Source: Acuticoccus kalidii
GTDB lineage: Bacteria; Pseudomonadota; Alphaproteobacteria; Rhizobiales; Amorphaceae
NCBI RefSeq assembly: GCF_021556395.1
Contig: NZ_JAKGCS010000036.1
Span: 310,001 to 374,000, forward strand
Length of the DNA stretch: 64,000 nucleotides
Direction of reading: 5' to 3'
In this document: positions 8,315-18,028 of the stretch, in pieces
Numbering within the stretch: the first letter of the stretch is position 1
Layout: every line of letters starts with the position of its first letter
Notes under the pieces: model-generated
Database searches by the model: none
Told to the model about the DNA's origin: nothing
The model's input: only the letters and a program-made list of their open reading frames with translations
Position numbers and translations under genes: made by a program

Positions 8315-8842
8315 ATGAGCCTGTCCCGGTCCGCGCGGTCGCGCTTCGGCGCCCTCGCCCTGCCGGGACTCACCCTCCTCGGGTGCGTCTATCTCTGGGG
8401 CGTCACGGGAGATTTCCGTGCCGTCTCCGGTCGTTATGAGGCGATCGGCCCGGAATTCTTCCCGCGGCTTCTGATCGGCGCGCTCGCGATCATGTGCCTC
8501 GTGCAGATCGCGAGGTCGCTGTTGCGTCCGGCCGAGACCACGGCGGAGGAGGCGGACGCGGCGGCGGCAAGCGGCTCCGTCGACTGGCGCAATCTCGTGA
8601 CCGCGCTCGCGATCACCGGGCTCTATGCCGCGAGCCTCCACACGGTCGGGTTCCTGATCGCGACGCCGCTCTTTCAGGCCGCGCTTCTCGGCATCGTCTT
8701 CAAGACGCGGCGCCTCGTCACGCTCGTTCTCGTGCCGCTTCTCTTCACCGCGGCGATCGCCGCCCTCTTCATCGGGGCGATGAACGCGCCGTTGCCGCGC
8801 GGGCGTTGGCTCTTCGGCACCTTCAGCCGACTGTTCTACTAG
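8315..8842 (+). CDS. TctB-family small membrane subunit (TTT system 1)
   Basis: Protein of 175 residues with four hydrophobic segments, the standard architecture of the small TctB subunit. These lie at about 13-30, 47-65, 90-115 and 118-155, the last splitting into two. It carries the typical early motif AIGPEFFPRLL. It sits 31 bases after TctC and 8 bases before TctA, so the three form one transcript. TctB proteins vary greatly in sequence, so identity rests on topology, length and position. Confidence 0.82.
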   Translation: MSLSRSARSRFGALALPGLTLLGCVYLWGVTGDFRAVSGRYEAIGPEFFPRLLIGALAIMCLVQIARSLLRPAETTAEEADAAAASGSVDWRNLVTALAITGLYAASLHTVGFLIATPLFQAALLGIVFKTRRLVTLVLVPLLFTAAIAALFIGAMNAPLPRGRWLFGTFSRLFY

Positions 8843-8850
8843 GCGTATCG

Positions 8851-10362
8851 ATGGAAGCGTTCGACGGCCTCCTCCTCGTCCTTTCCCCGGACGTCCTTCC
8901 GTTTCTGATCCTCGGCGTCGCCGTCGGCATGGTGTTCGGGGCGCTTCCCGGGCTCGATGCCACGACGGGGATCGCACTCCTCCTTCCCGTCACCTACGCG
9001 ATGGAGCCGGTCGCGGCGCTCGTCTTCTTCAGCGCGCTCTATGTCGGCGGCGTCTTCGCCGGATCGATCACCGCGATCCTGTTCCGAACGCCGGGCTCCT
9101 CCGAGGCGATCATGACGGCGATCGAGGGGCACCAGTTCACCATGCGGGGGGAGGCGCGCATCGCGCTCTCGACCGCGGTCTATTGTTCGGCGATCGGTGG
9201 CCTCCTCGCCTCGGTCGCGCTGTTCCTGATCACGCCCTTTCTCGCCTCGGTCGCGCTGAAATTCGGGCCCGCCGAATATTTCGCGCTCGGCCTCGTCGGG
9301 ATCAGCTGCATTGCCGCGATCACGGCCGACAATCCCGTGAAGGGGGCGATCGCCGCGCTCATCGGCCTCCTCCTCGCGACGGTCGGCATCGACCAGTTGA
9401 CCGGCGTGAAGCGCTTCGATTTCCAGGTCACCTCGCTTCTGTCCGGCGTTCCGTTCGTGCCGGCGATCATCGGCCTCTTCGCCGCCTCGGAGGTCTATCG
9501 GCGGATTGCGGTGCGGGAGACGCGGCTCGTCTCCGAAGCCGTCGAGGGGAGCGCTGAGCGGCGGACGAGGGGGATCTCGCTCATCGAGTTCCTGCGGCTG
9601 AGGTGGACGATCCTGCGCTCCAGCGTCATCGGCCTGTGCGTCGGCATTCTGCCGGGGGCGGGGGCGACCACGGCGGCGATCCTCGGTTACGCGGCGGAGG
9701 TGCGCATGTCGCGCGACCGCTCGGGCTTCGGCAAGGGGCGCATCGAGGGCGTGGCGGCCCCCGAATCGGCCAACAACGCCGCGACCGTCGGCGCGATGAT
9801 TCCGCTCCTGTCGCTCGGCATTCCAGGCTCCGGCACCACGGCGGTGATGATGGGCGCCTTCCTCATCCACAATCTTCAGCCGGGACCGTTTCTCTTCCTG
9901 CGGGAGCGCGAGCTCGTCTATGGCCTCTTCTCCGGCATCGCGCTCAGCAACGCGCTGATCCTCGCGCTCGCGTTCATCTTCATCCGGCTCTTCACCCGGT
10001 TGACGCTCGTTCCCTATCCGGTGCTGGCGACCGGCATCCTGTCGATCGCCGTCGCGGGTTCGCTCGCTTATGGCGACACGACGGCGGTGATGATCATGCT
10101 GATCTTCGCCGTTCTCGGCCTCGCCCTCGAAGCCGGTGGCTATCCGCTGGCGCCGGTGGTTCTCGGCCTGGTGCTCGGGCCGATCGTCGAGACGTCGATG
10201 CGCCGCGCACTCCTGATGTCGGACTTCGATCCCTTCATCTTCGTCGAAAGCCCGATCGCCGCCGGCCTCATCCTCATCGCGCTCGCCTTCTTCGTCGGGC
10301 CGCTGATCGCCGGGCCGCTGCGGCGGCTGCGGGCCGGGCGGGGCGACGCGCCGGGATCCTGA
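8851..10362 (+). CDS. TctA-family large membrane subunit (TTT system 1)
   Basis: Permease of 503 residues with about twelve membrane segments. TctA hallmarks are clear: GMVFGALPGLDATTGIALLLP near the N-terminus (quoted only in its core, GALPGLDATTG), then GILPGAGATTAAILGYAAE and the ESANNAATVGAMIPLLSLGIPGSGTTA region in the middle. Together with TctB it forms the sodium- or proton-coupled membrane part of the transporter. ATG at 8851 follows the TctB stop by 8 bases. No strong terminator was found between its stop and the next gene (214 bases). Confidence 0.9.
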   Translation: MEAFDGLLLVLSPDVLPFLILGVAVGMVFGALPGLDATTGIALLLPVTYAMEPVAALVFFSALYVGGVFAGSITAILFRTPGSSEAIMTAIEGHQFTMRGEARIALSTAVYCSAIGGLLASVALFLITPFLASVALKFGPAEYFALGLVGISCIAAITADNPVKGAIAALIGLLLATVGIDQLTGVKRFDFQVTSLLSGVPFVPAIIGLFAASEVYRRIAVRETRLVSEAVEGSAERRTRGISLIEFLRLRWTILRSSVIGLCVGILPGAGATTAAILGYAAEVRMSRDRSGFGKGRIEGVAAPESANNAATVGAMIPLLSLGIPGSGTTAVMMGAFLIHNLQPGPFLFLRERELVYGLFSGIALSNALILALAFIFIRLFTRLTLVPYPVLATGILSIAVAGSLAYGDTTAVMIMLIFAVLGLALEAGGYPLAPVVLGLVLGPIVETSMRRALLMSDFDPFIFVESPIAAGLILIALAFFVGPLIAGPLRRLRAGRGDAPGS

Positions 10363-10576
10363 CGCACGGCGATCCTGTCACTCGGCGGGCGCGACGTGCG
10401 CCTTTCGTGACGGATCGGCGCATCGCCGTGCGGTGATCGCCCTGTCTCCGGGGCGCTCGTCGGCGAAGTGTCACGCCGTCGGCACAGCCTTCGCAGGACT
10501 GTCGTCACACTGTCGTCGGCGTGTCATTCGGGCGGCGTAGCTGGGGCTCACCAAAGCCACAGCCCATAGGATCACC

Positions 10577-12153
10577 GTGCCCTCCCATCGCATCACGTCG
10601 CGCGCTCTTGCCGCCGGGCTCGCCGCCCTGTCGATCGCAGGCGCCACGTCTGCAGCCTTCGCCGCCGACCGCCCTGATCTCGTCATCGGTGTCGCCGATC
10701 TGCCGCCGACTTTGGAGCCGGCCAAGGAACTGTCCAATGTCGGTACGCGCATCACCTACTCGGTGTTCGACACGCTGATCCGCCGCAATTTCCTGTCGGC
10801 GGACGGCGGCGGCGGCTCCGCGCTCGTTCCGGGTCTCGCCGAGAGCTGGGAGCGGATCGACGATCTGACCTTCGAGGTGAAGCTGCGTGACGGCGTCACC
10901 TTCCACAATGGCGAGCCGCTCACCGCCGAAGACGTCGCCTTCACCTTCTCGCCCGAACGCCTTCTCGGCGACGACACGCAGCTTCCGCGCGGCCGCGCCT
11001 ATTTCGCAGTGCTCGACCATGTCGAGGTCGTCGATCCGCTGACCGTCCGCTTCGTGACCAAGGCGCCGGATCCGCTCATCGAGCAGCGTCTCGCCTCCTG
11101 GGCGTCCTGGATCGTCAACAAGAAGGATTGGCTCGAGAAGGCCGAGGCGAACGGTGGTCTGCCGCGCTATCCGGTCGGCACCGGGCCGTTCAAATTCGAG
11201 GATGCGAAGACGGATCAATATATCCGCCTCACCGCCTTCGACGACTATTATGGCGGCACTCCGACCGCCGAATCCGTCACCTTCCGCGAGGTGCCGGAAC
11301 AGGCGGGGCGGATCGCCGGTCTCGTCTCCGGCGAGTTCGACATCATCACCAACGTCGCGCCCGATCAGCTCGCGCAGATCGACGCCTATGACGATGTCGA
11401 GACGCGCAGCGTCGTCCTCGCGAACTCGCACGTGCTCGTCTACAACGTCGATCAGCCGGCCCTCTCCGACAAGCGCGTCCGCCAGGCGCTGAACCTCGCG
11501 ATCGATCGCGAGCTCCTCGTCAAGGCGTTGTGGGACGGCAAGGCGGTGGTGCCGCTCAGCCATCAATACCCGACCTATGGGGACATGTACGACGCGACCC
11601 GCGAGGGCCTCGTCTACGATCCTGAGCAGGCGCGGGCGCTCCTTGAGGAAGCCGGCTATGACGGCGAGGAGATCGTCTATTCGACGCACCCGAATTATTA
11701 TCTCAACGCGCTGCCGGCCGCCCAGGTGCTCGTCGAGATGTGGAAGGCCGTCGGCCTCAATGTGACGCTGAACGTCACCGAAGGGCTCGACGATATCGCG
11801 AACGAGGATCTGATGATCCGCAACTGGTCGAACTCGACCCGCTATCCCGATCCCCTCGGCGCGATCTGGATCGCTTGGGGTCCCTATGGCGGTGCGCAGG
11901 GCAACTGGCACTCCTGGGACTCGATCGCCGGTGACTTCAACGACATCGGCCGCAAGCTCGAAACGACCGTCGACCTCGCCGAGCGTCAGGCGTTCGCCAA
12001 GCAGCTCCTCGACGTGTGGGAGGACGAAGCGCCGGGCACGATCCTCTATCAGCCGCTCGAAAGCTACGGCGTGCGGTCCTCGCTCGAATGGCAGCCTTAC
12101 ACCTTCTATTATATGGACCTGCGGCCCGATAACCTGAAGGACGGGGCGGCTCG

Positions 12154-12157
<4 letters not shown>
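10577..12157 (+). CDS. Peptide/nickel-type ABC transporter substrate-binding protein (SBP_bac_5)
   Basis: Protein of 526 residues with a signal peptide ending near AAFAADRP. SBP family 5 landmarks are present: the early YSVFDTLIRR segment, LRDGVTFHNGEPLTAEDVAFTF (core HNGEPLTAEDV), PVGTGPFKF, and VRQALNLAIDRE. GTG at 10577 has AGGA six to nine bases upstream. It is the first gene of a nine-kilobase operon whose members overlap by a few bases: binding protein, two ATPases, two phosphodiesterases and two permeases. The ligand is unknown. The presence of phosphodiesterases in the operon argues for a phosphodiester or glycoside-phosphate rather than a peptide, but that is inference. Confidence 0.87.
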
Positions 12158-13160
<1,003 letters not shown>

Positions 13161-13164
<4 letters not shown>

Positions 13165-13988
13165 CCGGCGCGGCGCTCCAGCTCCATGGCGTCACGAAGC
13201 TGTATCGCAGCGGACGGCGCTTTTTCGGCGGCGTTCCGGTGTCCGCCGTCGACGGGGTGAGCCTGTCGATCGCGCCGGGCGAGACGCTCGGCATCGTCGG
13301 GGAGAGCGGCAGCGGGAAGTCGACGCTGGGCCGCATCGCGGCGGGGATCGAGGCGCCGAGCGCCGGCGAGGTGCTGTTCGACGGCCGCCAGTATGCACGC
13401 CCCGGCTCGACCGCGTGGCGCAAAGAGCGGCGCTTCGTGCAGCTCGTCTTCCAGAACCCGGCCGATGCGCTCGACCCGCGCATTCGCGTGCGCGAGCAGG
13501 TCGCCGGTGCGCTCGCGGCGCACGAGCGGCTGCCGCCCGCCGAGCGGCGGCGGCGCGTCGAGGACATTCTCCACCGCGTCGGCCTCGCCGAGATCGCGGG
13601 GCGGGTGCCGCAACAGCTTTCCGGCGGTCAACTTCAGCGCGCGGTGATCGCGCGGGCGCTGGTGCTTCAGCCGCGCCTTCTCGTGTGCGACGAGGCGGTT
13701 TCCGCGCTCGACGTCTCGGTGCAGGCGCAAGTGATCAATCTGTTGATGTCGCTGCGCACGGCGTTCGGCCTCTCGCTCGTCTTCATCACGCACGACCTGT
13801 CCGTCGCCCGGCATATCTCCGACCGGATCGCGGTGATGCGTGCCGGCCGGATCGTCGAGACGGGCGATCCCGACACGCTCTTCTCCACGCCGCGCGAGGA
13901 CTACACGAAACGCCTGGTGGCCGCGATCCCGGCGATGCGCCATGCGCCGCCCGTCCGGCCCGCCGCTGCCGAAAGGATTGCCCTATGA
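13161..13988 (+). CDS. ABC transporter ATP-binding protein, DppF/OppF type
   Basis: Protein of 275 residues with Walker [11 protein letters not shown], signature LSGGQLQRAVIARAL, Walker B LLVCDEAVSALDVSVQ and switch FITHDLS. In Walker B the usual DEP reads DEA, a mild substitution next to the catalytic glutamate, which is retained. It is shorter than most OppF proteins and lacks the long cysteine-bearing tail of its partner. ATG at 13161 overlaps the partner stop (ATGA), and its stop overlaps the next ATG in the same way. Confidence 0.9.
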
Positions 13989-14698
13989 TCGCCATCGTCG
14001 CCCACCGGGGCGCCAGCGCCACCCATCGCGAGAACTCGCCCGCCGCCTGGCGCGCCGCCGTCGCGGCCGGCGCCGATGCGGTGGAGGCGGACGTGCGCGT
14101 CACCCGCGATGGCCGCGTCGTGATCCTGCACGATGCGGATCTTCTGCGTCTCGCCGGCCGGCCGGAGCGGATCGACGCGATGAACGCGCGCGATCTCGCC
14201 GCCATCTCGGCCGGCGATGCGCCGGCCGCGCCGTCCTTCGCGGCGGCGCTCGATGCCGTGCCGCCGCACATTCCCTTGATGCTCGATGTGAAGGACGAGC
14301 GCCCCGCCGCGCTGAAGGCGCTCGCCGCCGTGCTGCCGGAGGCGTCGACGCGGCGCATCGTGCTCGCGTTCCACGAGGTGAACAGCGTCTCCGGTTTCGC
14401 CGGCTGCGGGCATGCGATCCTCGCCATGGTGCCGGAGCCGGCGGCCGCGCCGGCCTTTCTGGGCGCCGGCGCCGACATGGTGCGGCTGTGGGAGCGGGAC
14501 GCGGTGCCGGCGCGCCTCGCGCCGTTCGCCGAGCGGGACGTCCCCGTGTGGATGACGGCCGGAGGGCGGGGCACCGACCGGGAGACCGGCGATATCGATC
14601 CCGCCGCGATCGAGCGATTCGCCGGGCTTGGTGTCGCGGGGGTGCTCCTCAACGACCCGGCGGCGGCCTGCCAGTTCATCGAAGGAGCCGTCCTGTGA
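13985..14698 (+). CDS. Glycerophosphodiester phosphodiesterase (GDPD) family protein
   Basis: Protein of 237 residues, a minimal GDPD barrel. The catalytic opening is AHRGASATHRENSPAAW (histidine, arginine, and the ENS/ENT motif), followed by DAVEADVRVTRDGRVVILHDADL. This supplies the metal-binding Glu-Asp pair and the second catalytic histidine in LHD; the later metal ligand is in LMLDVKDE. The family splits glycerophosphodiesters to glycerol-3-phosphate and an alcohol. No signal peptide is visible, so it acts in the cytoplasm on imported substrate. It is translationally coupled on both sides, placing it firmly inside the ABC operon. Confidence 0.88.
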   Translation: MIAIVAHRGASATHRENSPAAWRAAVAAGADAVEADVRVTRDGRVVILHDADLLRLAGRPERIDAMNARDLAAISAGDAPAAPSFAAALDAVPPHIPLMLDVKDERPAALKALAAVLPEASTRRIVLAFHEVNSVSGFAGCGHAILAMVPEPAAAPAFLGAGADMVRLWERDAVPARLAPFAERDVPVWMTAGGRGTDRETGDIDPAAIERFAGLGVAGVLLNDPAAACQFIEGAVL

Positions 14699-16113
14699 CG
14701 CTCGGCAGCACGCTCCTCGTCACCTTCGACGGCCTTCGCAGCGACCGGGCCACGGCGGCCCTGATGCCGAACCTTGCGGCCTTCATGGCCGAAGCGAGCC
14801 GGTTCGCGAACGCCCGCAGCGTCTTTCCGAGCGAAACGCGCGTTGCGGTGACGAGCACCTTCACCGGCGCGCCGCCGCTGCGCCACGGCCTCGTCGCGAA
14901 CGCCTTTCGCCATCCCGCTGTGCCGGAGCGGACGCTTCAGACCGGGTCGGTCGCCGATCTTCTCCATGTCGCCTCGAAGGGGCCGCTGATCGACCGCCCG
15001 TCGCTGGGCGACAGGCTCGCGGCGGCCGGCAAGTCGATGGTGGTGGTGAGCAGCGCCTCCACCGGGGCGACCCATATGATGAACCCGAACGCCGCCGCGC
15101 ACGGTCATGCGGTGTTCTCCTGCCATCAGGACCCCGACCGGCCGACCGCGCTCCAGGCCGAAGCCCGTGCACGGCTCGGGCCGATCCCCGCGACGGGCCG
15201 GCCGAACGCCGCGCGCATCGCCTATGTCGCCCGCGTCGTGACGGACATCGTGTGGCCGACTCACGATCCCGATGTGTGCGTGCTCTGGCTGAACGACCCC
15301 GATCTCACCTCGCACGCGTTCGGCGTGACGGCCACGGAGACCGAAGCGGCCCAGCGCCACGCCGATGATGCGTTCGGCGAGATTCTCGCCTGGTGGCGCG
15401 CCGGGAAGGGGCCCGAAAACCTCATCGTGATGTCCGATCACGGCCAGATCACCGGCGCCGCGGTCGCCGATCCGCTCGCCGATCTTCCGGCCGAATGGCG
15501 CGACCGGTCGGCCGCAGGCGTCTTCAACGGGATCTGGTTCGACGATCCGTCGGCGGCGACGCTCGAGCGCGCGGTCGATCGCCTCATCGAAATGCCATGG
15601 TGCGGCCTCGTCTTTTCCGGCCGCGCCGGTGCGCCCGCCGTGAGGGGTACGCTGCCGCTCGATCTCGTCGGCCAAGGCCATGAGCGCTCGCCCGATATCG
15701 CCTTCACGCTGCGCTCGACCGGCCCGGACGCGACCGGACCGGAGGCGCAACGACGCCTCTTCGTCGAGCATATCGACGTCGGCGGCGGGATCCATGGCGG
15801 CCTCAATGAGGGAGAGCTCGCGACGGTTCTCGCGATGGCGGGTCCGTGCTTTCGTGACGGGTTCGTCTCCGAGACGCCGTGCTGGTTGCCGGATATCGCG
15901 CCGACGATCCTCACCCTTCTCGGGTTGCCGACCGAAGGCACCAGCGGCCGGCCGCTGACCGAGGCCTTTCTAGACGGCGAGCCGCCGCGGGTGCTGCACA
16001 CGGTGCATGAGGCGGCGCATCGCGGCTTCGAGCAGCGTCTCGCGCGCTGGACGGTCGCCGGCAAGGGGATCGTCGATCGCGGCTGGACGGACGGGACGGG
16101 GGCGTGGCGATGA
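14695..16113 (+). CDS. Alkaline-phosphatase-superfamily type I phosphodiesterase/nucleotide pyrophosphatase
   Basis: Protein of 472 residues without an evident signal peptide. It carries the NPP-type opening (LLVTFDGLRSDRA), the nucleophile region FPSETRVAVTSTFTG followed by RHGLVAN, then metal-ligand motifs LNDPDLTSHAFG and MSDHGQ, a later IHGG and finally LPDIAPTILTLLGLP. The asparagine usually found just after the nucleophile (TxPN) is absent, suggesting a different leaving-group pocket. GTG at 14695 overlaps the GDPD stop, and GAAGGAG lies just upstream. Likely role: hydrolysis of a phosphodiester taken up by the surrounding ABC importer, possibly in sequence with the GDPD. The substrate is unknown. 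Confidence 0.8.
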   Translation: MTLGSTLLVTFDGLRSDRATAALMPNLAAFMAEASRFANARSVFPSETRVAVTSTFTGAPPLRHGLVANAFRHPAVPERTLQTGSVADLLHVASKGPLIDRPSLGDRLAAAGKSMVVVSSASTGATHMMNPNAAAHGHAVFSCHQDPDRPTALQAEARARLGPIPATGRPNAARIAYVARVVTDIVWPTHDPDVCVLWLNDPDLTSHAFGVTATETEAAQRHADDAFGEILAWWRAGKGPENLIVMSDHGQITGAAVADPLADLPAEWRDRSAAGVFNGIWFDDPSAATLERAVDRLIEMPWCGLVFSGRAGAPAVRGTLPLDLVGQGHERSPDIAFTLRSTGPDATGPEAQRRLFVEHIDVGGGIHGGLNEGELATVLAMAGPCFRDGFVSETPCWLPDIAPTILTLLGLPTEGTSGRPLTEAFLDGEPPRVLHTVHEAAHRGFEQRLARWTVAGKGIVDRGWTDGTGAWR

Positions 16114-17051
16114 ATGCCGGCTTCGTCCTCACCAAGCTCCTGCGGTGCGCGGCGACATTGTTCCTCGCGCTCACCTTCGTTTTCGTGGTGCTGCGTCTGT
16201 CCGGTGATCCGGTGGAGCGGATGTTGCCGGACGATACGCCGCCCGAGGTCCAGGAGCGCTACCGCGAAATGTGGGGCCTCGATCGCTCGCTGCCGGAGCA
16301 GTTCGTCGGCTATCTGCGCTCGGTCGTCACCGGCGATCTCGGCTTCTCCTTCCGCGACGGACGGGAGGCGACGGAGGTGGTGATGGAGCGTGTTCCGGCG
16401 ACGTTGACGCTCGCCTCGCTGGCGCTCGCGCTGATGCTCGGCGTCGGGATTCCGGCCGGCATTTTCGCCGCCCTCAACAAGGACACCTGGCTCGACCGGG
16501 TGACGATGGGGGCGACGGTGCTCGGCTACTCGGTGCCGAATTTCTTTCTCGGCATCCTTCTCATCATGCTCTTCTCGATGACGCTGCGATGGCTGCCGAG
16601 CTCGGGCAGCGGTAGTTGGCAGCATCTCGTCATGCCCGTCGTCACCTATGGGACGGCCTATGCCGGGACGGTCGCCCGGTTCACCCGCTCTTCGATGCTC
16701 GAGGTGCTCGGCCAGCCGTTCATGCGGACGGCCTGGGCAAAAGGCGTGCGGTGGCGTGCGCGCGTTCTCGGCCATGCGCTGCCCAATGCCGCCATTCCGC
16801 TCGTCACGGTGATGGGCATTCGCATCGGTGCGATGATCGGCGGGGCGACGGTGATCGAGACGGTGTTCGGCTATCCGGGCGTCGGCTCGCTGCTCGTCAA
16901 CTCCGTCGCCCAGCGCGATCTCGCCGTCGTCCAGGTGATCGTCCTCCTGATCGCCTTCACGATGGTGATCGTCAATCTGTGTGTGGATCTCGCTTATACG
17001 CTGCTCGATCCGCGTGTGGCGGCGCTCGAGGCGCGGGGAGGGGCGAAATGA
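16110..17051 (+). CDS. ABC transporter permease, DppB/OppB type
   Basis: Protein of 313 residues with six membrane segments. The DppB landmarks are the N-terminal LRLSGDPVERMLPDD loop, GLDRSLPEQFVGYL, and the permease coupling loop (MLEVLGQPFMRTAWAKGV). ATG at 16110 overlaps the preceding stop (ATGA); a GTG six bases earlier is also possible. It pairs with the next gene to form the membrane channel. Confidence 0.9.
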   Translation: MNAGFVLTKLLRCAATLFLALTFVFVVLRLSGDPVERMLPDDTPPEVQERYREMWGLDRSLPEQFVGYLRSVVTGDLGFSFRDGREATEVVMERVPATLTLASLALALMLGVGIPAGIFAALNKDTWLDRVTMGATVLGYSVPNFFLGILLIMLFSMTLRWLPSSGSGSWQHLVMPVVTYGTAYAGTVARFTRSSMLEVLGQPFMRTAWAKGVRWRARVLGHALPNAAIPLVTVMGIRIGAMIGGATVIETVFGYPGVGSLLVNSVAQRDLAVVQVIVLLIAFTMVIVNLCVDLAYTLLDPRVAALEARGGAK

Positions 17052-17962
17052 CCATGGTCGCCACCGCCGCGCCGCGCATGGCGCGCCTTCGCGGGGCGCT
17101 GTTCGGCCGCTGGTCGAAGACGCCGCTCGCCGTCGGTCTCTGCCTCGCCTGGCTCGGGCTCATCGCCTTCGTCGCGATCTTCGCCGACGTCATCGCGCCC
17201 TACGGGTTCGCCGAGCAGAGCCTTCTCGACCGGCTGAAACCGCCGGTCTTTCTCGGCGGGACATGGGACCATGTCCTCGGCACCGACGGCCTCGGGCGGG
17301 ATGTGCTGAGCCGCCTCTTCTTCGCCATCCAGACGAGCCTCGTGATCGCCCTCGTCGGCACGCTGATCGGGGCGGTGGTCGGCACGCTGATCGGCTTCGT
17401 CGCGGCGCACTTTCGCGGTCTCGTCGACGATATCGTGATGGTGTTCGTCGACTTTCAGGCGAGCGTGCCGTTCTTCATCGTCGCGCTCGCGATCCTCGCC
17501 TTTTTCGGCAACTCGTTCGAGCTCTTCCTCGCGATCGTCGGCCTCTATGGTTGGGAGACCTACGCGCGGCTGACGCGCGGGCTCGTCCTCTCGGCGAACG
17601 CCAAGGGCTATGCCGGGGCGATCCGTACGCTGGGGGTCCATCCGGCGCGGATCTATGTGCGGCACGTCCTGCCGAACATCCTCAGCATTCTCGTGGTGCA
17701 GGTGACGCTGAATTTCCCGGAGATCATCCTCCTCGAGACGTCGCTCTCCTTCCTGGGGCTCGGCGTGCAGCCGCCCGACACGAGCCTCGGCCTGACGCTC
17801 GGCGCCGGACGCAACTATCTCGCCACCGCCTGGTGGATCGGGATTCCGGCCGGGTGCGCGATCTTCCTGACGACGCTGTCGATCAGCATTCTCGGCGACT
17901 GGATCCGCGACCTCCTCGATCCGTCCCACGCGACGGAAGAGAACGCCGCCGCCCATCCCTGA
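17048..17962 (+). CDS. ABC transporter permease, DppC/OppC type
   Basis: Protein of 304 residues. It has the DppC-type N-terminal segment, the HVLGTDGLGRDVLSRLF motif (core GTDGLGRDV), the coupling loop region ANAKGYAGAIRTLG, and the C-terminal ETSLSFLGLGVQPPDTSLG (core LSFLGLGVQPP). ATG at 17048 overlaps the DppB stop. It is the last gene of the operon, and a strong hairpin with a T-run follows 32 bases later. Confidence 0.9.
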   Translation: MTMVATAAPRMARLRGALFGRWSKTPLAVGLCLAWLGLIAFVAIFADVIAPYGFAEQSLLDRLKPPVFLGGTWDHVLGTDGLGRDVLSRLFFAIQTSLVIALVGTLIGAVVGTLIGFVAAHFRGLVDDIVMVFVDFQASVPFFIVALAILAFFGNSFELFLAIVGLYGWETYARLTRGLVLSANAKGYAGAIRTLGVHPARIYVRHVLPNILSILVVQVTLNFPEIILLETSLSFLGLGVQPPDTSLGLTLGAGRNYLATAWWIGIPAGCAIFLTTLSISILGDWIRDLLDPSHATEENAAAHP

Positions 17963-17993
17963 GCCCGCCGGGTCGGGCCGCGGCAATGGAAAG

Positions 17994-18021
17994 CGCCGCC
18001 ATGGGAGCATGGCGGCGTTTT
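17994..18021 (+). terminator. Intrinsic terminator after the first peptide-type ABC operon
   Basis: Perfect 10-bp stem CGCCGCCATG / CATGGCGGCG with a GGAG loop, directly followed by TTTT. It lies between two convergent genes (ABC permease and BCCT transporter) and ends the plus-strand operon; it may slow the opposing transcript as well. Confidence 0.85.
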
Positions 18022-18028
18022 GCGTCGA